Of a stretch of DNA of 11,765 bases, positions 5,087 to 10,990 are shown piece by piece; position 1 is the stretch's first letter, and each line of letters starts with the position of its first letter. The stretch covers positions 5,095-16,859 of the forward strand of contig DBTR01000050.1 in the NCBI GenBank assembly GCA_002307145.1, read 5' to 3'. Position numbers and translations under genes: made by a program. This stretch comes from Rhodospirillum sp. UBA1311 (lineage in GTDB: Bacteria > Pseudomonadota > Alphaproteobacteria > Rhodospirillales > Rhodospirillaceae). The notes beneath the pieces are model-generated. The model did no database searches and was not told where the DNA came from. It worked only from the letters and a program-made list of their open reading frames with translations.

Positions 5087-7480
5087 TTATGCCCGCAGCA
5101 TGCCGCCCGATGCCTGGAGCGCGGCGGCGACGATCGCCTGGGCGACGGCTTCGATTTCGTCGTCCTTCAGGGTGCGGTCCATCGCCTGGAGGGTGACCGA
5201 GAGGGCGACGGACTTCTTGCCCGCACCGACGCTGTCGCCCTCGAACACGTCGAACACCGAGACCGACTGCACCAGGGACTTGTCGGCCCCCGAGATCGCG
5301 CGGATCAGCTTGTCGGCGGTGACCCCGGCGTCGACGACGAAGGCGAAATCGCGTTCGACCGCCGGATACGGCGAGACCTTAAGCAGCGGGCGAGCGCGGG
5401 TCGGCTTCTTCTTCGGCGCGGGGATCGCGTCGAGGAAGACCTCGAAGCCGACGGCACGGCCCTTGAGGCCGAGCTTCTTCACCGCCGCCGGGTGCAGGGT
5501 GCCGAACTGGGCGATCACGGTGCGCCCGAGGGTGATCGTGCCCGACTGGCCGGGGTGGTACCACGACGGCGCGTTGCGGTTGACCTGCGCGGTCGCAACC
5601 GGCGCGCCGACCGCTTCGAGAGCGGCGAGGGCGTCGGCCTTGGCGTCGAAGACGTCCACGGCGCGCGGCGGCTGGCCCCAGTGGCGCGGGCCGGTCTTGC
5701 CGGTACGGATGCCCGCCGCGACGAGGCGCTGCTCGCCCGGATTGGGGCCGTCGAACTGCGGGCCGATCTCGAACAGGGCGACGTCGGCGATGCCGCGCGC
5801 GAGATTGCGGCTCGCCGCCGCGATCAGGTTGGGCAGCACCGACGGACGCATCACGTCGAGTTCGGACGAGATCGGGTTGTCGACCTTGAGCATCGGGTCC
5901 GACCAGCCGAACGCGCCGGCGTTGCGGCTGTCCATGAACGAGAAGGTCACCGCCTCGGTGATGCCGCGCGACGCGAGCGCGCGGCGCATCCAGCCGCGAC
6001 GGCGCTGCGCGTCGGTGAGGACCACCTTCGGCATCGGCAGGCGCGACATCGGCGTCGCGGGGACGTTGTCGTAGCCGACGACGCGCAGGACTTCCTCGAC
6101 CAGATCGTGCTCGCCGGTGATGTCGCCGCGCCAGGTCGGCGGGGTGACGCGGAGAACTTCGGACTCCACCTTCACGCTGCAACCGAGGCGGTCGAGGATC
6201 GCCACCATCTCGGCGGTCTCGACGTGGAGGCCGCCGGTGGTCTTGACCTTCGCCGGGCGGAAGGCGATTTCCGCCGGGGCGGCGGGCACCGCGCCCGCGA
6301 TCACCAGTTCGCTGGCTTCGCCGCCGCAGATTTCGAGAATCAGCGCGGTGGCGATTTCCATGCCGTCGATCGCGGAGGCCGGATCGACGCCGCGTTCGAA
6401 GCGGTAGCGCGCGTCGGAATCCACCTGCAGCGCGCGGCCCGCGCGGGCGACCGCGATCGGGTCGAACAGCGCGGATTCGACGAAGACGTTGACGGTGGCG
6501 TCACCGCAGCCGGTGGGCTCGCCACCCATCACGCCGCCGATGCTCTGCACCCCCGCCGCGTCGCAGATCCCGACCATGCCGGAATCGAGGGTGTAGGTTT
6601 TGCCGTCGAGCGCCACAACGGTTTCGCCGTCCTTGGCGAAGCGCACCACCACGTCGCCGGTGAGCTTGTCGGCGTCGAAGACGTGGAGCGGGCGGGCGCG
6701 GCCGATGGTGAGGTAGTTGGTGACGTCCACCAGCGCCGAGATCGGCCGCAGGCCGACGGCGGTAAGGCGGTCCTGCAGCCACTGCGGGCTCGGGCCGTTG
6801 TTCACACCTTTGACGTAGCGCCCGACGAACAGCGGGCAGGCCTTAGCCGTGGTGGCGGCGAAGTCGAGGCGCACGCCGACCGGGCTCTTGAACGCGCCCT
6901 TCACCGGGGCGACCGCAGGGTCCTTGAAGGTGCCGACGCCCTTCGCCGCGAGGTCGCGGGCGATGCCGCGCACGCCGAGGCAGTCGGCGCGGTTCGGCGT
7001 GATCGAGATGTCGAACACCGGGTCGAGGGAAAGGATCTCCGTCACCGGGGTTCCGGCGGCGGCGGCGCTGTCGAGGTCGACGATTCCGGCATGGTCTTCG
7101 CCGAGGCCGAGCTCGCGGAACGAGCACATCATCCCCTGGCTCTCGACGCCGCGAATCTTGCCCTTCTTGATCACCATGCCGTCGGGCATCGCGACGCCGG
7201 GGCGCGCGAGAATGCCCTTCAGGCCGGTGCGCGCGTTGGGCGCGCCGCAGACCACCTGGATGGTCTCGGTTCCGGTCGCGACCTTCAGCACATGCAGATG
7301 GTCGGAATCCGGATGGTCGACGCATTCGAGCACGTCGGCGACGATGAAGTCCTTCAACGTCGCCGTCGGGTCCTCGACGCCTTCGACCTCAAGGCCGAGC
7401 GCGGTCATCGCCTCGGCGAGCCGGTCCACCGAGGCGTCGGTGTCGAGATAGTCCTTCAACCACGAAAGCGTGAATTTCAT
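5087..7480 (-). CDS. pheT: Phenylalanyl-tRNA synthetase beta subunit
   Basis: PheT forms the (alpha-beta)2 PheRS that charges tRNA-Phe; the beta subunit binds tRNA and edits mischarged Tyr-tRNA. The 797-residue length is normal (E. coli 795). Visible in order are the N-terminal MKFTLSWLKDYLD, an EMAP/OB tRNA-binding domain (about 39-150, with HPDSDHLHVLKV and VVCGAPN), FDISITPNRADCLG near 160, the B3/4 editing domain (DVTNYL near 250, GGVMGGEPTG near 320), RYRFERGVDP near 360, the B5 domain (TPPTWRGDI..DLVEEVLRVVGYD near 455-485), the catalytic-like core, and a C-terminal anticodon-binding FDX-ACB domain from about SPYPAVERDFAFVV to the end. The ATG at 7480 overlaps the pheS stop as ATGA and has GGAGGA inside pheS, indicating translational coupling. 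The stop is TAA. Confidence 0.98.
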   Translation of the reverse strand: MKFTLSWLKDYLDTDASVDRLAEAMTALGLEVEGVEDPTATLKDFIVADVLECVDHPDSDHLHVLKVATGTETIQVVCGAPNARTGLKGILARPGVAMPDGMVIKKGKIRGVESQGMMCSFRELGLGEDHAGIVDLDSAAAAGTPVTEILSLDPVFDISITPNRADCLGVRGIARDLAAKGVGTFKDPAVAPVKGAFKSPVGVRLDFAATTAKACPLFVGRYVKGVNNGPSPQWLQDRLTAVGLRPISALVDVTNYLTIGRARPLHVFDADKLTGDVVVRFAKDGETVVALDGKTYTLDSGMVGICDAAGVQSIGGVMGGEPTGCGDATVNVFVESALFDPIAVARAGRALQVDSDARYRFERGVDPASAIDGMEIATALILEICGGEASELVIAGAVPAAPAEIAFRPAKVKTTGGLHVETAEMVAILDRLGCSVKVESEVLRVTPPTWRGDITGEHDLVEEVLRVVGYDNVPATPMSRLPMPKVVLTDAQRRRGWMRRALASRGITEAVTFSFMDSRNAGAFGWSDPMLKVDNPISSELDVMRPSVLPNLIAAASRNLARGIADVALFEIGPQFDGPNPGEQRLVAAGIRTGKTGPRHWGQPPRAVDVFDAKADALAALEAVGAPVATAQVNRNAPSWYHPGQSGTITLGRTVIAQFGTLHPAAVKKLGLKGRAVGFEVFLDAIPAPKKKPTRARPLLKVSPYPAVERDFAFVVDAGVTADKLIRAISGADKSLVQSVSVFDVFEGDSVGAGKKSVALSVTLQAMDRTLKDDEIEAVAQAIVAAALQASGGMLRA

Positions 7481-8553
7481 CGGCTGAGTCCTCCGGTCAC
7501 GGTCGGCAGATCGAGCGGCAGGAAGCCGTAGTGTTTCAGCCAACGCAAATCCGCATCGAAGAAGGTGCGCAGGTCGGGAATGCCGTATTTCAGCATGGCG
7601 ATGCGTTCGATGCCCATGCCGAAGGCGAAGCCCTGGTACTCATTGGGGTCGAGGCCGCAAGCGGTCAGCACGTTGGGGTGGACCATGCCGCAGCCGAGGA
7701 TTTCGAGCCAGCCGTCGCCCGCGCCGATGTGCAGTTCGCCGTTCTTGCGCGAGCAGCCGATGTCGACTTCCGCCGAGGGCTCGGTGAACGGGAAGAACGA
7801 CGGGCGGAAGCGCACCGGCACGTTGGAAACCTCGAAGAAGGTCTCGATGAACTCGATCAGGCAGCCCTTCAAGTGACCGAAGTTGGTCGACTTGTCGATC
7901 ACCAGCCCCTCGATCTGATGGAACATCGGGGTGTGGGTCATGTCGGAATCGCAGCGGTAGGTGCGGCCCGGCGCGACGATCCGGATCGGCGGCTGCTGGC
8001 CCTGCATCGTGCGGATCTGCACCGGCGAGGTGTGGGTGCGGAGCACGTAGCGCGAGCCGTCCTGCTGCGGCGGCAGGTAGAAGGTGTCGTGCATCTGGCG
8101 CGCCGGATGCTCGGGCGGAATATTGAGGGCGGTGAAGTTGTGGAAGTCGTCCTCGATCTCCGGGCCCTCGGCGACGGCGAAGCCCATCTGCGCGAAGATC
8201 GCGATGACTTCGTCCATGGTCTGGCTGATCGGGTGGATCATGCCCTGCGCGTCGGGCCGCGCGGGCAGCGTCACGTCGGCGCTTTCGGCGATCAGGCGGG
8301 CGTTGAGCTGGGCGTCTTCGAGGCCCTGGCGGCGCGCGTCGAGGGCGGCGGCGAGTTCATCCTTGACCACGTTGAGCGCCTGGCCGCGTTCGCGGCGCGC
8401 ATCCGGGTCGAGGCTGCCGAGTTCCTTCATCATGCCGGTGATCCGGCCCTTCTTGCCGAGCGCGGCTACGCGCACGTCGTCGAGCTCGGCCACGGTCGTC
8501 GCGGCGTTCACCGCTTCGAGGACCTCGTCGCGCAGGGATGCAAGGTTGTCCAT
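7477..8553 (-). CDS. pheS: Phenylalanyl-tRNA synthetase alpha subunit
   Basis: This is the catalytic class II subunit that activates phenylalanine and transfers it to tRNA-Phe. The 358-residue protein has an N-terminal helical coiled-coil arm (about 1-90), motif 2 in GRTYRCDSDMTHTPMFHQIEG-like sequence (196-216), FRPSFFPFTEPSAEVDIGC (249-267) and motif 3 GFAFGMGIERIAML (308-321). Ala310 corresponds to Ala294 of the E. coli enzyme, which shapes the Phe pocket, so ordinary specificity is expected. The ATG at 8553 has an AAGGCGGA Shine-Dalgarno; the frame extends further upstream but through the hairpin at 8585-8611. pheS follows rplT by 100 bp and overlaps pheT by 4 bp. The N-terminal arm makes it slightly longer than the 327-residue E. 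coli protein. Confidence 0.98.
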   Translation of the reverse strand: MDNLASLRDEVLEAVNAATTVAELDDVRVAALGKKGRITGMMKELGSLDPDARRERGQALNVVKDELAAALDARRQGLEDAQLNARLIAESADVTLPARPDAQGMIHPISQTMDEVIAIFAQMGFAVAEGPEIEDDFHNFTALNIPPEHPARQMHDTFYLPPQQDGSRYVLRTHTSPVQIRTMQGQQPPIRIVAPGRTYRCDSDMTHTPMFHQIEGLVIDKSTNFGHLKGCLIEFIETFFEVSNVPVRFRPSFFPFTEPSAEVDIGCSRKNGELHIGAGDGWLEILGCGMVHPNVLTACGLDPNEYQGFAFGMGIERIAMLKYGIPDLRTFFDADLRWLKHYGFLPLDLPTVTGGLSR

Positions 8554-8580
8554 GTTTCCGCCTTCAAGTTTCGTCCATGC

Positions 8581-8611
8581 AAAAGAGGGCCGTTCCGGGG
8601 GAACGGCCCTC
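8581..8611 (-). terminator. Terminator-like hairpin between rplT and pheS, possible attenuator
   Basis: A perfect 12-bp stem (8585-8596 / 8600-8611; GAGGGCCGTTCC arm) with a 3-nt loop is followed on the minus strand by TTTT (8581-8584), only 28 nt before the pheS ATG. A smaller hairpin (GATCCT / AGGATC, 8639-8655) overlaps the rplT stop. The bases CCTC near 8627 could pair with GAGG at the foot of the big stem as a weak alternative fold. I found no start codon with Phe codons between rplT and the hairpin, so a classical Phe leader-peptide attenuator is not evident. Confidence 0.7.
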
Positions 8612-8653
8612 AGCCAAACGGATTGGGGAGGCGCGTGAGATCCTAGAACAGGA

Positions 8654-9019
8654 TCAGGCCGCGCGCTCCAAAGCCGCCTTGGCCTGGCCGACCAAGGCTG
8701 CAAACGCTTCCGGCTCGCGCACGGCGAGATCGGCGAGGATCTTGCGGTCGAGCGCGATGCCGGCCTTGTTCAGGCCGTCGATGAAGCGCGAGTAGACCAT
8801 GCCGTGCTGGCGTACGCCGGCGTTGATGCGCTGGATCCACAGACCACGGAAGCTGCGCTTCTTGACGCGGCGATCGCGGTAGGCGTACTGCAGGGCCTTT
8901 TCGACCCGCTCGATCGCCATGCGGAAACAGGTGGAATTGCGACCACGATAGCCCTTGGCGAGCTTCAGGATCTTCTTGTGACGGGCGTGGGTGGTGACGC
9001 CCCGTTTAACTCGAGCCAT
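8654..9019 (-). CDS. rplT: 50S ribosomal protein L20
   Basis: L20 binds 23S rRNA early in 50S assembly and in several bacteria represses its own operon by binding the mRNA leader. The 121-residue protein begins MARVKRGVTTHARHKKILKL and has the long basic helix and the YSRFIDGLNKAGIALDRKIL segment (77-96) that are diagnostic; length is normal. GAGG lies about 8 nt before the ATG at 9019. It follows rpmI by 26 bp, the standard pairing. Confidence 0.98.
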   Translation of the reverse strand: MARVKRGVTTHARHKKILKLAKGYRGRNSTCFRMAIERVEKALQYAYRDRRVKKRSFRGLWIQRINAGVRQHGMVYSRFIDGLNKAGIALDRKILADLAVREPEAFAALVGQAKAALERAA

Positions 9020-9045
9020 TTCTTACCTCTTTCGGTACGGTGCGA

Positions 9046-9243
9046 TCACGCGTAGGGCATGAACTTCTTGACGATGCCGGCATCAGCCGCCGTCAAGACA
9101 AAGGTGCCACGGGCCTGCCGCTTCATCTGCTGCGGGCGCTTCGAGAGACCATGACGCTTGTACGCCACGTTCGCCCGGACCTTGCCGGTACCGGTGAGGC
9201 GAAACCGCTTCTTCACCGCGCTTTTCGTCTTCAACTTGGGCAT
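9046..9243 (-). CDS. rpmI: 50S ribosomal protein L35
   Basis: The 65-residue, very basic protein MPKLKTKSAVKKRFRLTGTG..KKFMPYA is a standard L35. AAGGA lies 7 nt before the ATG at 9243; the frame is open farther upstream, but nothing there resembles L35. In most proteobacteria rpmI directly follows infC. Here the two are 1062 bp apart, with a CheZ-like gene and an opposing small gene between, so rpmI may have its own promoter in 9244-9400. Confidence 0.98.
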   Translation of the reverse strand: MPKLKTKSAVKKRFRLTGTGKVRANVAYKRHGLSKRPQQMKRQARGTFVLTAADAGIVKKFMPYA

Positions 9244-9280
9244 TTCGACGTCCTTATCGTTGGTGTTGTCATTGGCGTGG

Positions 9281-9349
9281 GGGCATGCCCTAGCCGCTCG
9301 CGCGGCCTTAGCCCTTTCCGCCTTCTTCTCCGGGAAACCCCGGAAAGGG
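9281..9349 (-). other. Structured leader upstream of rpmI
   Basis: Between rpmI and the candidate promoter are GGGCATGCCC (9281-9290, a perfect palindrome), a 5-bp hairpin with a GCGA (GNRA-type) tetraloop on the minus strand (9293-9306), and a 9-bp stem CCCTTTCCG / CGGAAAGGG (9312-9320 / 9341-9349) enclosing a smaller CCGGG / CCCGG hairpin. The RNA upstream of rpmI would therefore be highly folded. L20 controls rpmI-rplT through leader RNA structures in E. coli and Bacillus; whether this leader does the same is inference, and I cannot match it to a known L20 leader. Confidence 0.35.
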
Positions 9350-9353
9350 GGTT

Positions 9354-9382
9354 TTCGTAGCGGATGTCGGGGGAAATTGCAA
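9354..9382 (-). promoter_or_regulatory. Candidate promoter for rpmI-rplT-pheST
   Basis: On the minus strand TTGCAA (9377-9382) and TACGAA (9354-9359) are 17 bp apart. Matches to consensus are 4 of 6 and 3 of 6. The rest of the 9244-9568 interval holds hairpins and no other gene that I can support; a second weak promoter candidate faces the plus strand (TTGCGT 9437-9442, TATCAC 9460-9465) for the small gene at 9569. Confidence 0.3.
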
Positions 9383-9568
9383 GCGCCCTCGCAGCCGTCC
9401 CGCAGGTTTCGGCCAAGCGGTCGAGAGGCGATGCAGTTGCGTTTAACTCGCATTCGCGTTATCACCGAACCTTCCCGACGCGCGCGGAGCGCCGCCGGGG
9501 ACTGGGGGACCGGTCGCCGCGCCGCGAATGGCGCGGCGGCCGCGGCCCGCACCCACGGGGGACGTCGA

Positions 9569-9856
9569 ATGCATCGCTCTCACACCTTGATCGCCGCCGC
9601 GAACGCGCCGCGGCTGCTCTCCACATTGTGCGCCGGTTGCCCGCTGCAAGGCGGCGCGGGGTGCGCGGCGATGCGCGGCTGCGCACGCCTGCCGGATGGC
9701 CTGTGCAGCATGCTCGCCTGCGGCGGCAGCCTGCACTTGCTTTGCGAGTCGGAGACACCCGAGGCGCTGCGGCGCACCGAGGCGGCGGTCGCGGCGCGGC
9801 TGCGCGCGAGCCTCGGCGAAGCCACCGGCGATATCGGCTGGAACGCCGCCGCCTAG
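9569..9856 (+). CDS. Cysteine-rich small protein, distantly DUF2218-like
   Basis: The 95-residue protein has a layout like DUF2218: an MHRSHTLIAA start, an A..APRLLSTLC helix, a G.C.L strand (GLCSMLACGGSLHLLCES, 44-61), a helix EALRRTEAAVAARLRASL (65-82) and a Trp close to the end. DUF2218 has no defined function and is often near iron or siderophore uptake genes. Unlike typical members it has seven cysteines (21, 24, 32, 38, 46, 51, 59), including CAGC, and lacks the usual HF basic motif. GGGGGA is about 8 nt before the ATG. It is the only plus-strand gene inside the infC-pheT block and its TAG overlaps the TAG of the CheZ-like gene by CTAG (9853-9856). Codon use is GC3-rich like its neighbours. 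Family assignment is tentative; it could be an unrelated metal- or cluster-binding protein. Confidence 0.6.
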   Translation: MHRSHTLIAAANAPRLLSTLCAGCPLQGGAGCAAMRGCARLPDGLCSMLACGGSLHLLCESETPEALRRTEAAVAARLRASLGEATGDIGWNAAA

Positions 9857-10239
9857 CCCTTCAGCAGGCGGTCGACCTCTTCCTGGGAAAGTCCGGCGGA
9901 CGCAGGCGCGGGAGCGACGTCGCGCTCGGCGGCGGTGGCCTGGGCCTTCGCCACGTCCACCTCGCCCGGAACCGTGATCACGGTCTTGGTCTGGAGATGG
10001 TCGATCAGGCGCTCGACCTTGCGCAGCTTCTGCCCGGTGAGGTCCTGGAAGGCGCAAGCCTCCATGATCCCTTCGAGCTTGAGGAAGCTGTCCTTGTCGG
10101 CGCGCTCCATCAACAGTTCCACCAAACCGAGAATCCGGTCGACGCCCCGTTCGGTGTCGGCGATCGCGCCCTCGATTTGCTTCACCGCCGCACCGAGGGC
10201 GGCGATCACGCGCGGATCTGATTTGGAAGTCTGCGCCAT
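9853..10239 (-). CDS. Miniature CheZ-like chemotaxis phosphatase
   Basis: The 128-residue protein carries the CheZ signature ACAFQDLTGQKLRKVERLID (61-80). D66 and Q70 match E. coli CheZ D143 and Q147, the residues that promote dephosphorylation of CheY-P. Residues about 8-85 should form the helical hairpin of the CheZ bundle, then an Ala/Pro/Val linker (90-115) leads to the tail LSQEEVDRLLKG, which resembles the CheY-binding tail of CheZ and the N-terminal CheY-binding peptide of FliM. E. coli CheZ is 214 residues, so the N-terminal third is missing. The ATG at 10239 has GGGAGGG about 10 nt upstream. It lies 66 bp after infC on the same strand, likely co-transcribed, with no other chemotaxis gene in the window. 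It could act on CheY or on another response regulator. Confidence 0.82.
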   Translation of the reverse strand: MAQTSKSDPRVIAALGAAVKQIEGAIADTERGVDRILGLVELLMERADKDSFLKLEGIMEACAFQDLTGQKLRKVERLIDHLQTKTVITVPGEVDVAKAQATAAERDVAPAPASAGLSQEEVDRLLKG

Positions 10240-10261
10240 AGTCTTCAAACCCTCCCACGGA

Positions 10262-10282
10262 CGCCCGGGACATTCCCGGGCG
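10262..10282 (-). other. Perfect hairpin between infC and the CheZ-like gene
   Basis: A 9-bp stem CGCCCGGGA / TCCCGGGCG with a 3-nt loop ends about 6 nt before the Shine-Dalgarno of the CheZ-like gene. There is no U-run on the minus strand, so it is not a canonical terminator; it may mark the 3' end of a processed infC message or hamper translation of the next gene. Confidence 0.5.
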
Positions 10283-10305
10283 ATCGCGGAAATCCCAATG
10301 CCCGG

Positions 10306-10842
10306 TCAGCGCGGCGCGATCACCATGATCATCTGCCGACCTTCCATCTTGGGAAATTGTTCGACCTTGGCAAGGTCGGCAACTTCGTCGCGGATCCGAT
10401 CGAGAACCTTCGCCCCGAGATCCTGGTGCGCGAGTTCGCGGCCACGGAACCGCAAGGTGACCTTGACCTTGTCGCCATCTTCGAGGAAGCGGCGAACCGC
10501 CCGCATCTTGATGTCGTAATCGTTGTCATCGATGTTCGGACGAACCTTGATCTCTTTGATCTCGATGACTTTCTGCTTTTTCTTGGCTTCGGCCTTCTTC
10601 TTCTGGATTTCGTATTTGAACTTGCCGTAATCCAGGATCTTGCAAACCGGCGGCTCGGCATTCGGCGAGATCTCGACGAGATCGAGGCCGACGGCGAACG
10701 CGCGGTTGAGCGCGTCGTCGCGGCTCACCACCCCGACCTGCTCACCCTCTGCGTCGATCAAGCGAATGTTCTGTGCGGAAATTTCGTCGTTTACGCGCGG
10801 TCCCTCGCGGGACGGAGTCGCGCCCATTGGTGGCCTGGCTAT
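10306..10842 (-). CDS. infC: Translation initiation factor IF-3, probably starting at ATA
   Basis: IF3 binds the 30S subunit, prevents early subunit joining and rejects wrong start codons. From the ATA at 10842 the protein is 178 residues: GPRVNDEISAQNIRLID (14-30), the N-domain motif ISPNAEPPVCKILDYGKFKY (58-77), a Lys-rich linker (79-91), and a C-domain with IKEIKVRPNIDDNDY (95-109) and RFRGRELAHQDLG (131-143), ending MVIAPR. The first ATG (10827) has no Shine-Dalgarno, but the in-frame ATA five codons upstream has GGGAGG (10849-10854) with a 6-nt spacer. Non-standard AUU, AUC or AUA starts are typical of infC and allow IF3 to repress its own translation. The extra N-terminus reads MARPPMGATPSREGPRVND. 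It follows thrS by 148 bp. Confidence 0.95.
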   Translation of the reverse strand: MARPPMGATPSREGPRVNDEISAQNIRLIDAEGEQVGVVSRDDALNRAFAVGLDLVEISPNAEPPVCKILDYGKFKYEIQKKKAEAKKKQKVIEIKEIKVRPNIDDNDYDIKMRAVRRFLEDGDKVKVTLRFRGRELAHQDLGAKVLDRIRDEVADLAKVEQFPKMEGRQMIMVIAPR

Positions 10843-10854
10843 GAATCGCCTCCC
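10840..10854 (-). promoter_or_regulatory. infC ribosome binding site and ATA start
   Basis: On the minus strand GGGAGG (10854-10849) is followed by CGATTC and then ATA (10842-10840) in frame with IF3. An out-of-frame ATT two bases after the Shine-Dalgarno is too close and leads to a non-IF3 frame. The ATG 15 nt downstream is preceded by CCAGGCCACCA, with no Shine-Dalgarno. Confidence 0.7.
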
Positions 10855-10905
10855 TAATCCTTGTGATCGAAAACCCGCCGGTCGTATCGCGGCCGGTTCC
10901 CTCCG

Positions 10906-10940
10906 AAAAAACGCCTGCAGGCCTGGCCCCCTTCGCCAGG
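10906..10940 (-). terminator. Probable intrinsic terminator after thrS
   Basis: On the minus strand, stem CCTGGC / GCCAGG (10935-10940 and 10922-10927) is followed by the palindrome GCCTGCAGGC (10913-10922) and then T6 (10906-10911), about 50-85 nt after the thrS stop. Termination would separate thrS from infC, but the stem with the U-tract is short, so it may be partial. The rest of 10843-10990 would then hold an infC promoter that I could not identify with confidence. Confidence 0.5.
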
Positions 10941-10990
10941 AGCGCCCGAGACGCCAGTATCATTCGACCGCCGGAAATTCCCCGAACGGT

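Noticed and set aside
3942..6074. A plus-strand open frame of 710 codons spanning the hydrolase, bioY and pheT
   Set aside because: It crosses three clear minus-strand genes and the 15-bp terminator stem, and its translation is low-complexity Arg/Pro/Ser.
5072..7531. A plus-strand open frame of 819 codons opposite the whole of pheT
   Set aside because: Its translation is rich in Arg, Asp, His and Gly without any domain, it mirrors a certain PheT protein, and long antisense frames are expected in high-GC genes. No Shine-Dalgarno or promoter supports it.
7531..8646. A plus-strand open frame of 371 codons opposite pheS
   Set aside because: Same cause as the frame opposite pheT: GC-rich codon bias of a well-recognised gene on the other strand.
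8612..8653. Phe leader peptide for classical pheST attenuation
   Set aside because: No ATG or credible alternative start followed by Phe codons exists between rplT and the hairpin.
9158..9568. Longer N-terminus for the cysteine-rich gene
   Set aside because: The extension crosses the rpmI start and leader, has low-complexity Arg/Ser/Ala sequence, and the ATG at 9569 has its own Shine-Dalgarno and begins like DUF2218.
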